Assembly (NCBI GenBank): GCA_947497475.1
Contig: CANMGS010000001.1
Span: forward strand, 372,001-436,000
Length of the DNA: 64,000 nucleotides
Source: an uncultured Amylibacter sp.
GTDB taxonomy: Bacteria; Pseudomonadota; Alphaproteobacteria; Rhodobacterales; Rhodobacteraceae
Direction of reading: 5' to 3'
A program made the position numbers and the translations under genes. This document shows positions 18,223-27,270 of the stretch, piece after piece. The notes beneath the pieces were generated by a model, which saw nothing but the letters and a program-made list of their open reading frames with translations, did no database searches and was not told where the DNA came from. Position 1 is the first letter of the stretch. Every line of letters starts with the position of its first letter.

Positions 18223-18508
18223 ATGCTACTTTCATGTAATTGATTTTGCACTTAAGGAATATTTATTTAATTATATGAATAATTGCAATGTAAATTGCTG
18301 GGCATTATGAAATTGTGTTCAGTTACCCGTTCATAGCCTAGATCGTTCTCGTATACAGCTTATGTTGGCCAATCGGATTGCTAAATCAAGTTATTCTAAA
18401 TCTTAGTTTCAATACGTAACAATGCTTCTTAAGGTGTCATCAATTATAACGTATTGAGGGTGTTCATAAGACAGCTGCAACACCCCTAAAACAGCATCAA
18501 GGTTCAAC
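18223..18508. promoter_or_regulatory. Divergent tdm/ltaE promoter region with two inverted repeats
   Basis: The gap has two strong dyads near the aldolase start. CAATACGT at 18410-18417 pairs with ACGTATTG at 18449-18456. GGGTGTT at 18458-18464 pairs with AACACCC at 18479-18485. The first could be an operator or an RNA arm. The second lies in the aldolase leader and has no U-run, so it is not a plain terminator. The tdm-proximal half is AT-rich and promoter-like. Confidence 0.5.
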
Positions 18509-19561
18509 ATGAGTACATATTCCGGCATGACCGCAACCACAGATACAGATTGTATATGTGATCTACGCAGCGATACATTTACGCGCCCAGATGATGCTAT
18601 GCGTAAAGTTATGGCATCTGCCATTGTCGGCGATGATGTATATGGCGAAGACCCGACAGTGAACCATCTTGAGGCTCGGCTGGCAGATATGATGGGGAAA
18701 GAAGCCGCTGTGTTTTTCCCAACAGGCACACAAAGCAACTTGGCTGCCATTATGGCCCATTGTGGGCGTGGCGATGAAATTATCGTCGGCAATGAATATC
18801 ACACGTTTTGCGATGAGGCTGCTGGCGCTTCGGTACTTGCGGGTATCTCACTAAATCCCATTAAAACGGAAGCTGGTGGGGAGATTTCCCCTGTATCGGT
18901 TGCAGCCGCGATTAAAGAAGATGACCCACATTATGCGCGCAGCCGTTTGTTGTGCTTGGAAAACACTGTCGGTGGTCGTGTTATCCCAATCGATACAATC
19001 AAATCTGCCACCAAGATTGCCAAAGACAATGGTCTATCTGTGCATCTTGATGGCGCACGCTTCTTTCATGCAATTACAGACTTAAATTGCAAAGCAAAAG
19101 ATTTAGCCGATTGCGCTGATAGTGTTTCACTTTGTATGTCCAAAGGCTTGGGAGCCCCTGTTGGATCAGTATTGGTCGGCTCTCGAGAATTGACAGCCCA
19201 AGCAAGACGCAACCGCAAAATTTTGGGGGGTTCCATGCGCCAATCTGGTGTTTTGGCCGCCGCTGCACTTTATGCCCTAGATCACAATATTGAAGGTTTA
19301 TCAGAAGACCATCGACGTGCCACATTACTCGCAGATGCTTTGAAAGCACTGGATGTTGGTGATGTAAAAATTAATAGCAATATGCTGTTCTTTACCCCTG
19401 CTCCAGAACATCATGCATCATTACATGACCATATGAAAAAATCGGGCGTAATGATAGGCGGGCAATCCCCTGCAATGAGAATGGTTCTACACCGAGACAT
19501 CAATGATGAAAGCCTCGATACAGCAATCAAGGCTTTCCAGTCCTATTATAAATCTTTGTAA
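18509..19561 (+). CDS. ltaE: Low-specificity L-threonine aldolase
   Basis: This 350-residue PLP enzyme of the beta-eliminating lyase family cleaves threonine or allo-threonine to glycine and acetaldehyde. Features are the N-terminal DLRSDTFTRP motif, GDDVYGEDPTVNHLE, the FPTGTQSNL cofactor loop, HLDGAR, and the PLP lysine in SLCMSKGLGAPVGSVLVG. It stands between tdm and an amino-acid ABC transporter. Supplying glycine for the folate one-carbon pool would fit the demethylation genes nearby; that link is inference. The start could instead be the ATG six codons downstream. Confidence 0.92.
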   Translation: MSTYSGMTATTDTDCICDLRSDTFTRPDDAMRKVMASAIVGDDVYGEDPTVNHLEARLADMMGKEAAVFFPTGTQSNLAAIMAHCGRGDEIIVGNEYHTFCDEAAGASVLAGISLNPIKTEAGGEISPVSVAAAIKEDDPHYARSRLLCLENTVGGRVIPIDTIKSATKIAKDNGLSVHLDGARFFHAITDLNCKAKDLADCADSVSLCMSKGLGAPVGSVLVGSRELTAQARRNRKILGGSMRQSGVLAAAALYALDHNIEGLSEDHRRATLLADALKALDVGDVKINSNMLFFTPAPEHHASLHDHMKKSGVMIGGQSPAMRMVLHRDINDESLDTAIKAFQSYYKSL

Positions 19562-19566
19562 GGAAA

Positions 19567-19595
19567 AGGCAGAGCGGGTATATTCGTCTCTGCCT
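19567..19595. terminator. Bidirectional terminator between ltaE and ABC transporter genes
   Basis: A perfect 8-bp stem (AGGCAGAG / CTCTGCCT) with a 13-base loop lies in the 41-base gap between the convergent ltaE and ABC ATPase genes. It has A-rich flanks on the left and a TAAACATTTT run on the right, suiting termination from both sides. Confidence 0.75.
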
Positions 19596-19602
19596 AAACA
19601 TT

Positions 19603-20343
19603 TTAATGTTGTAGGATTTGACTTAAGAAATTTTGCGTCCGCTTACTTTGTGGATTTTCAAAGAAATTGATTGGATCATTTTCCTCTACGATTGATCCCT
19701 CATCCATAAAAATCACACGGTCAGCCACTGCTTTTGCAAAGCCCATTTCATGTGTCACGCAGACCATTGTCATACCGTCTTTGGCAAGGCTTACCATCGT
19801 ATCCAAAACCTCTGAGACCATTTCAGGGTCTAAAGCCGATGTTGGCTCATCAAACAGCATGACTTTTGGCTTCATACACAATGACCGCGCAATAGCTACA
19901 CGCTGTTGTTGGCCACCTGATAGTTGCCCAGGGTATTTATCAGCCTGTTCTGGGATACGCACTCGTTCCAAATACATCATAGCTGTTTTGCGGGCTTCCT
20001 CTTGGGCAATTCCGCGTACCCACATCGGGCCAGCCATTAGGTTTTCAAGGATCGTAAGGTGTGGAAACAGGTTAAAATGTTGGAATACCATCCCAACATC
20101 CATACGTACCTTATCCACATCTTTCATTCTAGGATGCATATCCGTGCCATTCACACGAATGGTGCCCTCTTGATGTGCTTCCAGATAGTTCAACGTACGG
20201 ATCATCGTTGATTTACCAGACCCAGACGGCCCGCAAACAACGATCTTATCACCTTCATTCACTGTAAAATTGATATTACGCAAAGCATGGTAAGTCCCGT
20301 ACCATTTGTTCACGTTCGTCATTTCGATTATGGGTGCAGACAT
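19603..20343 (-). CDS. Amino acid ABC transporter, ATP-binding protein
   Basis: This 246-residue ATPase of the polar amino acid type (GlnQ/HisP-like) has Walker [10 protein letters not shown] near residue 38, the signature [15 protein letters not shown], Walker [15 protein letters not shown] and the switch His in CVTHEMGFA. It drives import by the permease and binding protein encoded just upstream in the same direction (9-base gap). The set is a typical three-gene uptake system with a single permease gene. Confidence 0.95.
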   Translation of the reverse strand: MSAPIIEMTNVNKWYGTYHALRNINFTVNEGDKIVVCGPSGSGKSTMIRTLNYLEAHQEGTIRVNGTDMHPRMKDVDKVRMDVGMVFQHFNLFPHLTILENLMAGPMWVRGIAQEEARKTAMMYLERVRIPEQADKYPGQLSGGQQQRVAIARSLCMKPKVMLFDEPTSALDPEMVSEVLDTMVSLAKDGMTMVCVTHEMGFAKAVADRVIFMDEGSIVEENDPINFFENPQSKRTQNFLSQILQH

Positions 20344-20352
20344 AACGATCTC

Positions 20353-21324
20353 CTAATGGCTTGCTGTACGGTAGTGGCGTTCAATACGGCTTTGGATAAA
20401 TTCCAATACCATCGTTAAACACCAATAGATCAACGCTGCTGTGATCAGCATTTCCATATGACGGAAGTCTTTGTTACCCATTGTACGTGCAAGGAACATC
20501 AATTCCCAAACGCCAATTACAGAAACCAATGAGCTGTCTTTTAACATCGCAATAAACTGGTTGCCTGTTGGTGGAATAATCAATGGCATTGCTTGCGGTA
20601 AAATAATGCGGCGCATTGTTAGTCCAAATCCAAAACCCATTGAACGGGATGCTTCCCACTGACCTTTGTTAATGGATTGTATCCCTGCGCGGAAAATTTC
20701 GGTCATATAAGCACCGTAACACAATGTTAATGCCAATATGCCAGCGGGCACAGCGTCAATCACATATCCAAGTTGCGGCATACCCAGATAGATCAAGTAT
20801 AGCTGCATCAACAATGGTAACCCACGGAAAAAAGATGTGTAAAAACTGGCAATCGCAAATGCAAAGCCATTGCTTGAAAGTTTTGCAATCGCGCCAAATA
20901 TCGCAACAAATGATGCAAGTATGATCGATATGGCGGAAATATAGAGTGTTGTGAAAACACCCTGTGTGATCATGAACCAAATCTTTGATCTGATGAATTC
21001 GATTTTAAGGTCGAAGCTATAGAAAAACGTGAGGAAAAGCGCGAGCAATTGAAGCCAGACAACAATCACTTGATATCGAAATGGAAGAAACCCAATTAAA
21101 ACGATATTAATGACCAGTATAATGGCTAAGACAAAGCCAACAGATAAATTGCCAAATAATCCAGACTCTTTTGGCTCACCAATTACAGGCCTCATTATTT
21201 CACCAAAAATTGTATCGTTCAAACCAAGCAATGTAAAAATGACCGTAGCAACAACAACCATGATCAAAATAACTTTTGGTTTATGAACACCTGTGTCGCC
21301 AACAACTGTATCGGCAAATAACAT
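20353..21324 (-). CDS. Amino acid ABC transporter, permease
   Basis: This 323-residue inner-membrane permease of the HisMQ type has several predicted helices and the conserved cytoplasmic EAA-like loop (EASRSMGFGFGLTMRRIILPQ). The N-terminal extension with about three extra helices is longer than in short HisM proteins. I start at ATG 21324 because GAGGAGGG lies just upstream; the frame extends five codons further through that ribosome-binding sequence. It pairs with the ATPase downstream and the binding protein upstream. The substrate is likely a polar amino acid or related amine and cannot be fixed from sequence. Confidence 0.93.
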   Translation of the reverse strand: MLFADTVVGDTGVHKPKVILIMVVVATVIFTLLGLNDTIFGEIMRPVIGEPKESGLFGNLSVGFVLAIILVINIVLIGFLPFRYQVIVVWLQLLALFLTFFYSFDLKIEFIRSKIWFMITQGVFTTLYISAISIILASFVAIFGAIAKLSSNGFAFAIASFYTSFFRGLPLLMQLYLIYLGMPQLGYVIDAVPAGILALTLCYGAYMTEIFRAGIQSINKGQWEASRSMGFGFGLTMRRIILPQAMPLIIPPTGNQFIAMLKDSSLVSVIGVWELMFLARTMGNKDFRHMEMLITAALIYWCLTMVLEFIQSRIERHYRTASH

Positions 21325-21398
21325 AGCTTCCCTCCTCACAGAAAAGCCCAGCTCAAAAGATTGAGCTAGGCTTACTTATTTATAAAATGGATATAATC

Positions 21399-22235
21399 TT
21401 ATTCGATCGCTGTAGTGTAATCGATACCATACCATTTTTCAGACAAAGTTTTCAAAGTACCGTCTGAACGCATTTCGCTTACGATACCTGCAAGTTTGTC
21501 ATTGAATTCTGCATCACCCTTATCGATCGCTAAGGATAATGGTTCATAGAATACTGGATCACCAAGAACGCGTAGTGGGTAGTTATTCTTGATGCCTTCA
21601 AGTATCGCTGGCAAAGACCCAACCATACCGTCAATACGGACACCATCACCTAGGCGAAGATCGTCCATTACAGCCGTATCATCTTGGTATGATTTAATCT
21701 CAGATGGTGAAATTTTATATTCAAAGGATGGCGTGCCTTCTGCATCAATTGTCAAATCTTTTTGAAGATACAGATTAAATGTAGAGGCAGTAGATGCACC
21801 AACATTTTTACCGTTCAAATCAGAAACGCTTTCTGCTGAGCTGTCTTTGTGAACAGCTGCAGATGCTGGTGTGTAATAATATACGGCAGGAAAGCTTAGC
21901 ACTTCTGCGCGTGCTTTTGTTGGTGTCATTGATCCTACAGACAGATCCCAACGGCCATTCCAATTACCAGCAGTGATAATATCCCATGATGGTGTTACGA
22001 ACTCAACTTCAACACCCAAACGTTTTGCAACTTCGCGTGCAACATCAACATCAAAGCCATCCATTTTATTTTCATCATTTAAAAATGATTGTGGCGCCCA
22101 GTTCGCATCTGTAGCAACTTTCAGTGTGCCAGTAGACATGACACGGTCCATTGCTTCGCCAGCGAATGATACGCTTGATGACAGTGCAAGTGCCACACCC
22201 GTTGCGAATGTAAATATACGTCGGTTAAGTTTCAT
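21399..22235 (-). CDS. Amino acid ABC transporter, periplasmic binding protein
   Basis: This 278-residue protein starts with a Sec signal peptide (cleavage likely after VSFA, about residue 25). It has the bacterial solute-binding family 3 fold (TGTLKVATDANWAPQSF, GFDVDVAREVAKRLGVEVEFV, WDLSVGSMTPTKAR). It captures the substrate in the periplasm for the permease and ATPase encoded downstream. It is first in the operon. It is not an OpuAC-like TmoX, so it is not the known TMAO binding protein. Confidence 0.94.
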   Translation of the reverse strand: MKLNRRIFTFATGVALALSSSVSFAGEAMDRVMSTGTLKVATDANWAPQSFLNDENKMDGFDVDVAREVAKRLGVEVEFVTPSWDIITAGNWNGRWDLSVGSMTPTKARAEVLSFPAVYYYTPASAAVHKDSSAESVSDLNGKNVGASTASTFNLYLQKDLTIDAEGTPSFEYKISPSEIKSYQDDTAVMDDLRLGDGVRIDGMVGSLPAILEGIKNNYPLRVLGDPVFYEPLSLAIDKGDAEFNDKLAGIVSEMRSDGTLKTLSEKWYGIDYTTAIE

Positions 22236-22432
22236 AATTTTCTCCCTATTTTGAAACCGTTATTTTTATCTTACAAAATGCTATTGTTTCGTGCTTTGAA
22301 CGTCTTCGCGTCCTTAAAAGCAAACAGCCAATATAAAGTCAGAGCATTTATTCAAGAACATTAACGGGTTCTTGGCACATGTAAAGTCGTCAGAATCTTA
22401 CCGCTACGTAAGTCTGCGCCTATACCATAGGG

Positions 22433-24700
22433 TCAACTACACTTCGAATGTCCACAATCCCCACACGTCATACACCCTTCGATCATGCGCATACTGCCGT
22501 ATTGGCCACATGATGGGCATGCAGGGCCTTTGGGGCGTTCACCAACGGCCATCACTTCGGCCTGTGGGTCAGATTTCAGATGACCACCCTCGCCTGCAAT
22601 AAATCCGATGCGGATCATGTGTTGTTCAATCACACCGCCGATAGCAGCCAAGATAGATGGGATGTATTTACCACCAACCCATGCACCACCACGTGGATCG
22701 AACACAGCTTTTAACTCTTCAACTACAAAAGACACGTCACCACCACGGCGGAACACGGCTGACACCATACGTGTCAGGGCCAAAGTCCATGCGTAATGCT
22801 CCATGTTTTTTGAGTTGATAAACACCTCGAATGGGCGACGTTTTTCATTCTCAACAACATCATTGATCGTGATGTAAATCGCGTGCTCATTTTCAGGCCA
22901 TTTGATTTTATACGTGTGCCCTTCCAAAGCCTCTGGGCGGCTTAGTGGTTCAGACAAATACACAACGTCCGCGCCCGTATCCACCTCTGGTGCTTTTTCT
23001 TCTGTTTCAGAGACAGACAATACAGACCCCGTCACATCATTCGGACGGTATGTTGTACATCCCTTACAGCCCTGATCCCAAGCGGCCATATAGACCTCTT
23101 TGAAATCATCAAAACTGATGTCTTCTGGGCAATTGATGGTTTTTGAAATTGAACTGTCGATCCATTTTTGTGCAGCCGATTGCATGCGCACATGATCCAA
23201 TGGTGCCAACGTTTGTGCATTGGTGAAATAATCAGGCAATACTTTATCGCCAAACTTTTCACGCCACATTTCAACCGCGTAATCCACGACCTCTTCTTCA
23301 GTACGTGATCCGTCTTTTTGCAAAACCTTACGGGTGTACGAATAGGCAAACACGGGTTCAATACCGCTGGACACATTGCCCGCATAAAGTGAAATTGTGC
23401 CTGTTGGTGCGATGGATGTCAGCAGCGCATTGCGAATACCCTTATCCGCAATCGCATCACGTACATCCGCGTCCATTTCCATCATTGTTTCAGACGCCAA
23501 GAATGCATCCTGATCATACAGCGGGAATGCACCCTTTTCTGCTGCCAGATCAGCCGATGCCAAATAGGCCGCACGTGCCACACGGTTCATCCAATCCTCA
23601 GTGATTTTTGCAGCTTCTTCCGATCCATAACGCTGACCAACCATCAACAATGCATCGGCCAATCCTGTGACACCCAAACCAATACGGCGCTTTGCTTGCG
23701 CCTCTTGTGCCTGTGCATCTAATGGAAAGCGGGATGCATCCACCACGTTATCCATCATACGCACGGCTGTGCGCACCAAATCATCCAAGGCGGCTGTATC
23801 CAGATCAGCACCGTTTTCAAACGGGTCCTTTACCAAACGCGCAAAGTTAATAGACCCCAACAAACATGCACCATATGGTGGCAGCGGTTGTTCACCGCAT
23901 GGATTCGTAGCAGCAATACTTTCACAATAATGCAGGTTGTTCTTTTGATTGATACGGTCAATGAAAATTACACCAGGCTCGGCATAATCATACGTGGCCC
24001 GCATGATTTGGTTCCACAAATCCAACGCATTTACTGTTTTGTAAATTTTGTCGTCGAATTTTAATTCCCATGGGCCGTTGGCTTTAACAGCTTCCATGAA
24101 ATCATCTGTAATCAGAACTGACAAATTGAACATACGCAAACGCGCACTGTCTTGTTTTGCCTCAATGAATTGCTCTACATCAGGATGATCGCAACGCATC
24201 GTCGCCATCATCGCACCGCGGCGTGAACCTGCAGACATAATCGTGCGGCACATCGCATCCCACACATCCATGAATGATAATGGCCCGCTCGCATCCGCAG
24301 ACACACCTTTAACAAAAGCACCTTTGGGACGAAGTGTCGAAAAATCATATCCAATACCGCCGCCCTGCTGCATTGTTAAAGCGGCTTCTTTCAACATATC
24401 GAAAATACCGCCCATCGTATCTGGGATCGTGCCCATAACGAAACAATTGAACAAAGTCACAGACCGTTTGGTGCCAGCACCCGCAATAATACGGCCCGCT
24501 GGCAAGAATTTAAAATCTTCTAAGGCACTGTAAAATTTAGGTTCCCACTCAGATGGCGAGTTTTCAACAGAGGCCAAAGCACCTGCAATACGGTGCCAAG
24601 TATCTTCGACAGTTTCATCAATCGGTTTACCTTCCGCATCTTTAAAACGGTACTTCATGTCCCAAATTTGTTCAGCGATAGGGGCGGCAAAACGGCTCAT
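22433..24700 (-). CDS. nrdJ: Adenosylcobalamin-dependent ribonucleotide reductase (class II)
   Basis: This 755-residue class II ribonucleotide reductase makes deoxyribonucleotides without oxygen by using adenosylcobalamin. The active-site region TNPCGEQPLPPYGACLLGS, the RGAMMATMRCDHPDVEQFI segment and the C-terminal Cys-rich tail (CPSCGQYG, CMTCGDCG) are visible. The tail holds the redox or zinc cysteines expected of this vitamin B12 form. The upstream gap is only 92 bases, and I see no cobalamin riboswitch there. Confidence 0.95.
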   Translation of the reverse strand: MSRFAAPIAEQIWDMKYRFKDAEGKPIDETVEDTWHRIAGALASVENSPSEWEPKFYSALEDFKFLPAGRIIAGAGTKRSVTLFNCFVMGTIPDTMGGIFDMLKEAALTMQQGGGIGYDFSTLRPKGAFVKGVSADASGPLSFMDVWDAMCRTIMSAGSRRGAMMATMRCDHPDVEQFIEAKQDSARLRMFNLSVLITDDFMEAVKANGPWELKFDDKIYKTVNALDLWNQIMRATYDYAEPGVIFIDRINQKNNLHYCESIAATNPCGEQPLPPYGACLLGSINFARLVKDPFENGADLDTAALDDLVRTAVRMMDNVVDASRFPLDAQAQEAQAKRRIGLGVTGLADALLMVGQRYGSEEAAKITEDWMNRVARAAYLASADLAAEKGAFPLYDQDAFLASETMMEMDADVRDAIADKGIRNALLTSIAPTGTISLYAGNVSSGIEPVFAYSYTRKVLQKDGSRTEEEVVDYAVEMWREKFGDKVLPDYFTNAQTLAPLDHVRMQSAAQKWIDSSISKTINCPEDISFDDFKEVYMAAWDQGCKGCTTYRPNDVTGSVLSVSETEEKAPEVDTGADVVYLSEPLSRPEALEGHTYKIKWPENEHAIYITINDVVENEKRRPFEVFINSKNMEHYAWTLALTRMVSAVFRRGGDVSFVVEELKAVFDPRGGAWVGGKYIPSILAAIGGVIEQHMIRIGFIAGEGGHLKSDPQAEVMAVGERPKGPACPSCGQYGSMRMIEGCMTCGDCGHSKCS

Positions 24701-24792
24701 ATGATAATTCTTTCGATTCCAGAGGTAGAGAACAGAAGGTAAACTTTTGTTAAGCTCTGGTCAATTCTGTTAGCGCAGATTAACTTAAAAAA

Positions 24793-25224
24793 ATGACCGA
24801 ATATGTGAATCTCATAAAACTCAGCGTGGGCAGCGAAAGTGTTGAAACTTTAAGCGAATGGCAAGCCAATCGTCGCATTGAATTGAACCGCGACCATTCG
24901 TTGCACATCACCCGCATGTGGCCAAAACGCGAACCCGAAATCCTGAAAGGTGGTTCAATGTATTGGGTTATCAAAGGCTTTATTCAAGCACGCCAAGTGA
25001 TCATAGGTTTCGATGAAATCATCGGCCAAGATGGTATCCGACGTTGCGGTATTAAACTGGCCCCCGAACTGATCCGCACAACAGCCGCCCAACGCCGCCC
25101 TTTCCAAGGCTGGCGCTATTTAACCGCGGATGATGCCCCATCAGACCTGCCACAAGGCCGCGCCTCTGATGATAACTTACCCAAAGACTTAGAGATTGCA
25201 TTGGCTGATTTAGGGTTGCGATAA
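24793..25224 (+). CDS. DUF1489 family protein
   Basis: This 143-residue protein matches the alphaproteobacterial DUF1489 family (VNLIKLSVGSESVETL, THRMP-like HITRMWPKR, GGSMYWVIKGFIQARQ, QGWRYL). Function is unknown. It is divergent from nrdJ, and the next gene starts within its stop codon (TAATG overlap), so the two are translationally coupled. Confidence 0.9.
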   Translation: MTEYVNLIKLSVGSESVETLSEWQANRRIELNRDHSLHITRMWPKREPEILKGGSMYWVIKGFIQARQVIIGFDEIIGQDGIRRCGIKLAPELIRTTAAQRRPFQGWRYLTADDAPSDLPQGRASDDNLPKDLEIALADLGLR

Positions 25225-25706
25225 TGGATATCACCAAAGCGGCAGAACGACTGATGACAATGGATGACGCAACTTGGGACCGCCATGCAAATCCATTAAG
25301 CGTCTACACCCGCTTCACGATCCTACCCTTATTTGCACTTGCAATCTGGAGTCGCGTTTGGCTGGGATGGTGGTGCCTGATCCCCATTGCGCTTACTCTT
25401 TTTTGGACATGGTACAACCCACGCGCTTTCGCCAAGCCATCATCAACAAAAAACTGGGCATCGCGCGTCACATTAGGGGAACGTCACTATTTAAACCGTA
25501 AGTCGACGCCTATTCTGGATCACCACAATGGCATCCTGACAGCGACACATGTTCTATCTATTATTGGGTTGATTGCCCTAACATACGGCCTGATTGTTCT
25601 AAGCTTATGGGCAACAGTGTTCGGAGTATCTATCATTATGATTGCCAAAACATGGTTTTGTGATCGCATGGTCTGGCTTTACATGGAAACCCACCCAGAG
25701 GGCTAA
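25224..25706 (+). CDS. Small membrane protein, DUF6653-like
   Basis: This 160-residue protein begins with a soluble MDDATWDRHANPLSVYTRF segment followed by two hydrophobic spans (about 32-60) and two more (about 108-140), and ends in a charged tail. The RHANPLSVYTRF and NPRAF pattern fits DUF6653-type membrane proteins. Function unknown. It is coupled to the DUF1489 gene and overlaps the convergent panC by 4 bases. Confidence 0.8.
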   Translation: MDITKAAERLMTMDDATWDRHANPLSVYTRFTILPLFALAIWSRVWLGWWCLIPIALTLFWTWYNPRAFAKPSSTKNWASRVTLGERHYLNRKSTPILDHHNGILTATHVLSIIGLIALTYGLIVLSLWATVFGVSIIMIAKTWFCDRMVWLYMETHPEG

Positions 25707-26551
25707 TTCACCAAATGATTATCAATCAAACGTGCACGCCCCAAATGGGCTGCCCCAAAGATACGACAAGATCGCCCTTCTGACTTTTCAACCAATTCCA
25801 GCGTGTCCGCATCACGGCATTCCACGTAATCAACCTTCTCAAACCCAGCTTTCAAAATCGCTTCAGCGGCTTTTTCACAAGCATCCGCCGTAAAACCACC
25901 TGTGCCAATATCATAGGCTGCTTTTTTCAAGATCACGTTGAGCTTTCGTGCAATCTCAATTTCTTCTTCGCTCAAATATCCATTACGCGACGACAACGCC
26001 AATCCGTAATCATCGCGGACGATCGGCACACCGTTAATCACCGTAGGAATATCCAAATCGCGCGCAAGCCGCTTTACGACGGCCAACTGCTGCCAGTCTT
26101 TTTCACCAAAGAATGTCTCATCCGCCTGTGCTTGGTTTAATAATTTAGTCACAATTTGCGCAACGCCATCAAAATGCCCAGGGCGTGCAGCACCGCATAA
26201 AACATCCGTTAACCCGTCAACAATCACACGCGTTGAAAACCCTTCTGGATACATTTCAGAAACAGATGGTACAAACATTGCATGACCACCTGCTGCGGCG
26301 ACCATATCCGTATCTTTTTCATGCGTACGCGGATAGCTGTCTAAATCTTCGCCTTCCCCAAATTGCGTTGGATTTACAAAGATCGTGGTGATAACGCGGT
26401 CTGTTTTTTTAAGAGCAGCCTCAACCAAAGCTATGTGCCCTTCGTGCAGATTGCCCATCGTGAACACCACACCAACGCGCAATCCATCAAGTCGCCACGC
26501 AGCAACCTGATCGCGCATTTCTTGGACAGTTCTAAACGTTGGAAGGGGCAT
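25703..26551 (-). CDS. panC: Pantothenate synthetase
   Basis: This 282-residue enzyme condenses pantoate and beta-alanine with ATP to pantothenate, leading to coenzyme A and, in this window, to the phosphopantetheine arm of the NRPS. It has the TMGNLHEGHIALV motif, TTIFVNPTQFGEGEDLDSYPRT, and FFGEKDWQQLAVVKRL as in PanC. It lies just downstream of hisG in the same direction (2-base gap). Confidence 0.95.
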   Translation of the reverse strand: MPLPTFRTVQEMRDQVAAWRLDGLRVGVVFTMGNLHEGHIALVEAALKKTDRVITTIFVNPTQFGEGEDLDSYPRTHEKDTDMVAAAGGHAMFVPSVSEMYPEGFSTRVIVDGLTDVLCGAARPGHFDGVAQIVTKLLNQAQADETFFGEKDWQQLAVVKRLARDLDIPTVINGVPIVRDDYGLALSSRNGYLSEEEIEIARKLNVILKKAAYDIGTGGFTADACEKAAEAILKAGFEKVDYVECRDADTLELVEKSEGRSCRIFGAAHLGRARLIDNHLVN

Positions 26552-26553
26552 AT

Positions 26554-27270
26554 CTAACCTTTTAGCTTTGCAACATCCCAGCCTGTTTTGGCTGCCATTG
26601 CATCCAAAGCTGTTTTTGCATCATCAGACCAATCGGCCGCATAGCTGCCAAAAACACAAGCTTGCGATTGTAAGATCAGGCCATCTGATAGGATTTTAAG
26701 GTGGTTCGCACGCAAAGTTTCACCCGAAGATGTAATATCCGCAATCGCTTCTGCCGTCAGGTTTTTCACCACACCCTCTGTCGCTCCTTGGCTGTCCACC
26801 AACTGGTAATCCGCCACACCACGTGAGCGTAAGAAACCACGCACCAAATTGTGGTACTTCGTAGCAATGCGCAAACGATAACCGTGGTTCGTGCGGAATT
26901 GGGCACAAACTGCATCCAAGTCTTCGATGCAATCCACATCAATCCAACCTTTGGGCACCGCAATGATCAAATCCGCATGACCAAAACCAAGCTCTTGTAG
27001 GTTCACAACTTCTCGTTCCCACAATGGCAGTTTTTCATGAATCAAATCTTCGCCTGTCACACCTAAATGGATACGGCCCGCTTTCAACTCTTTTGGGATT
27101 TCCCCCGCAGACAACATCACCAATTCAACGCCGTCTACACCAGAGACCGCACCAGAATATTCGCGATCTGATCCTGTACGCGACAGTTTGATCCCGTGAT
27201 CCGCAAACCAATCCATTGTCTTTTCTTGCAGACGTCCTTTGGACGGCACACCAAGCTTCAAAACACTCAT
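26554..27270 (-). CDS. hisG: ATP phosphoribosyltransferase, short form
   Basis: This 238-residue short-form HisG catalyses the first step of histidine synthesis, joining ATP and PRPP. It has the LGVPSKGRLQEKTMDWF start, GRIHLGVTGEDLI, and the PRPP loop region ADITSSGETLRAN. Short HisG needs HisZ as a regulatory subunit, encoded directly upstream with a 4-base overlap. Confidence 0.95.
   Translation of the reverse strand: MSVLKLGVPSKGRLQEKTMDWFADHGIKLSRTGSDREYSGAVSGVDGVELVMLSAGEIPKELKAGRIHLGVTGEDLIHEKLPLWEREVVNLQELGFGHADLIIAVPKGWIDVDCIEDLDAVCAQFRTNHGYRLRIATKYHNLVRGFLRSRGVADYQLVDSQGATEGVVKNLTAEAIADITSSGETLRANHLKILSDGLILQSQACVFGSYAADWSDDAKTALDAMAAKTGWDVAKLKG

Noticed and set aside
21399-22235. 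Binding protein as TmoX (TMAO uptake)
   Set aside because: It belongs to the polar amino acid family 3 rather than the OpuAC type used for TMAO, and its operon lacks the tmoW/tmoV pattern.
24701-24792. Possible cobalamin riboswitch ahead of B12-dependent nrdJ
   Set aside because: The gap is too short and I see no B12-box-like motif or matching stems.
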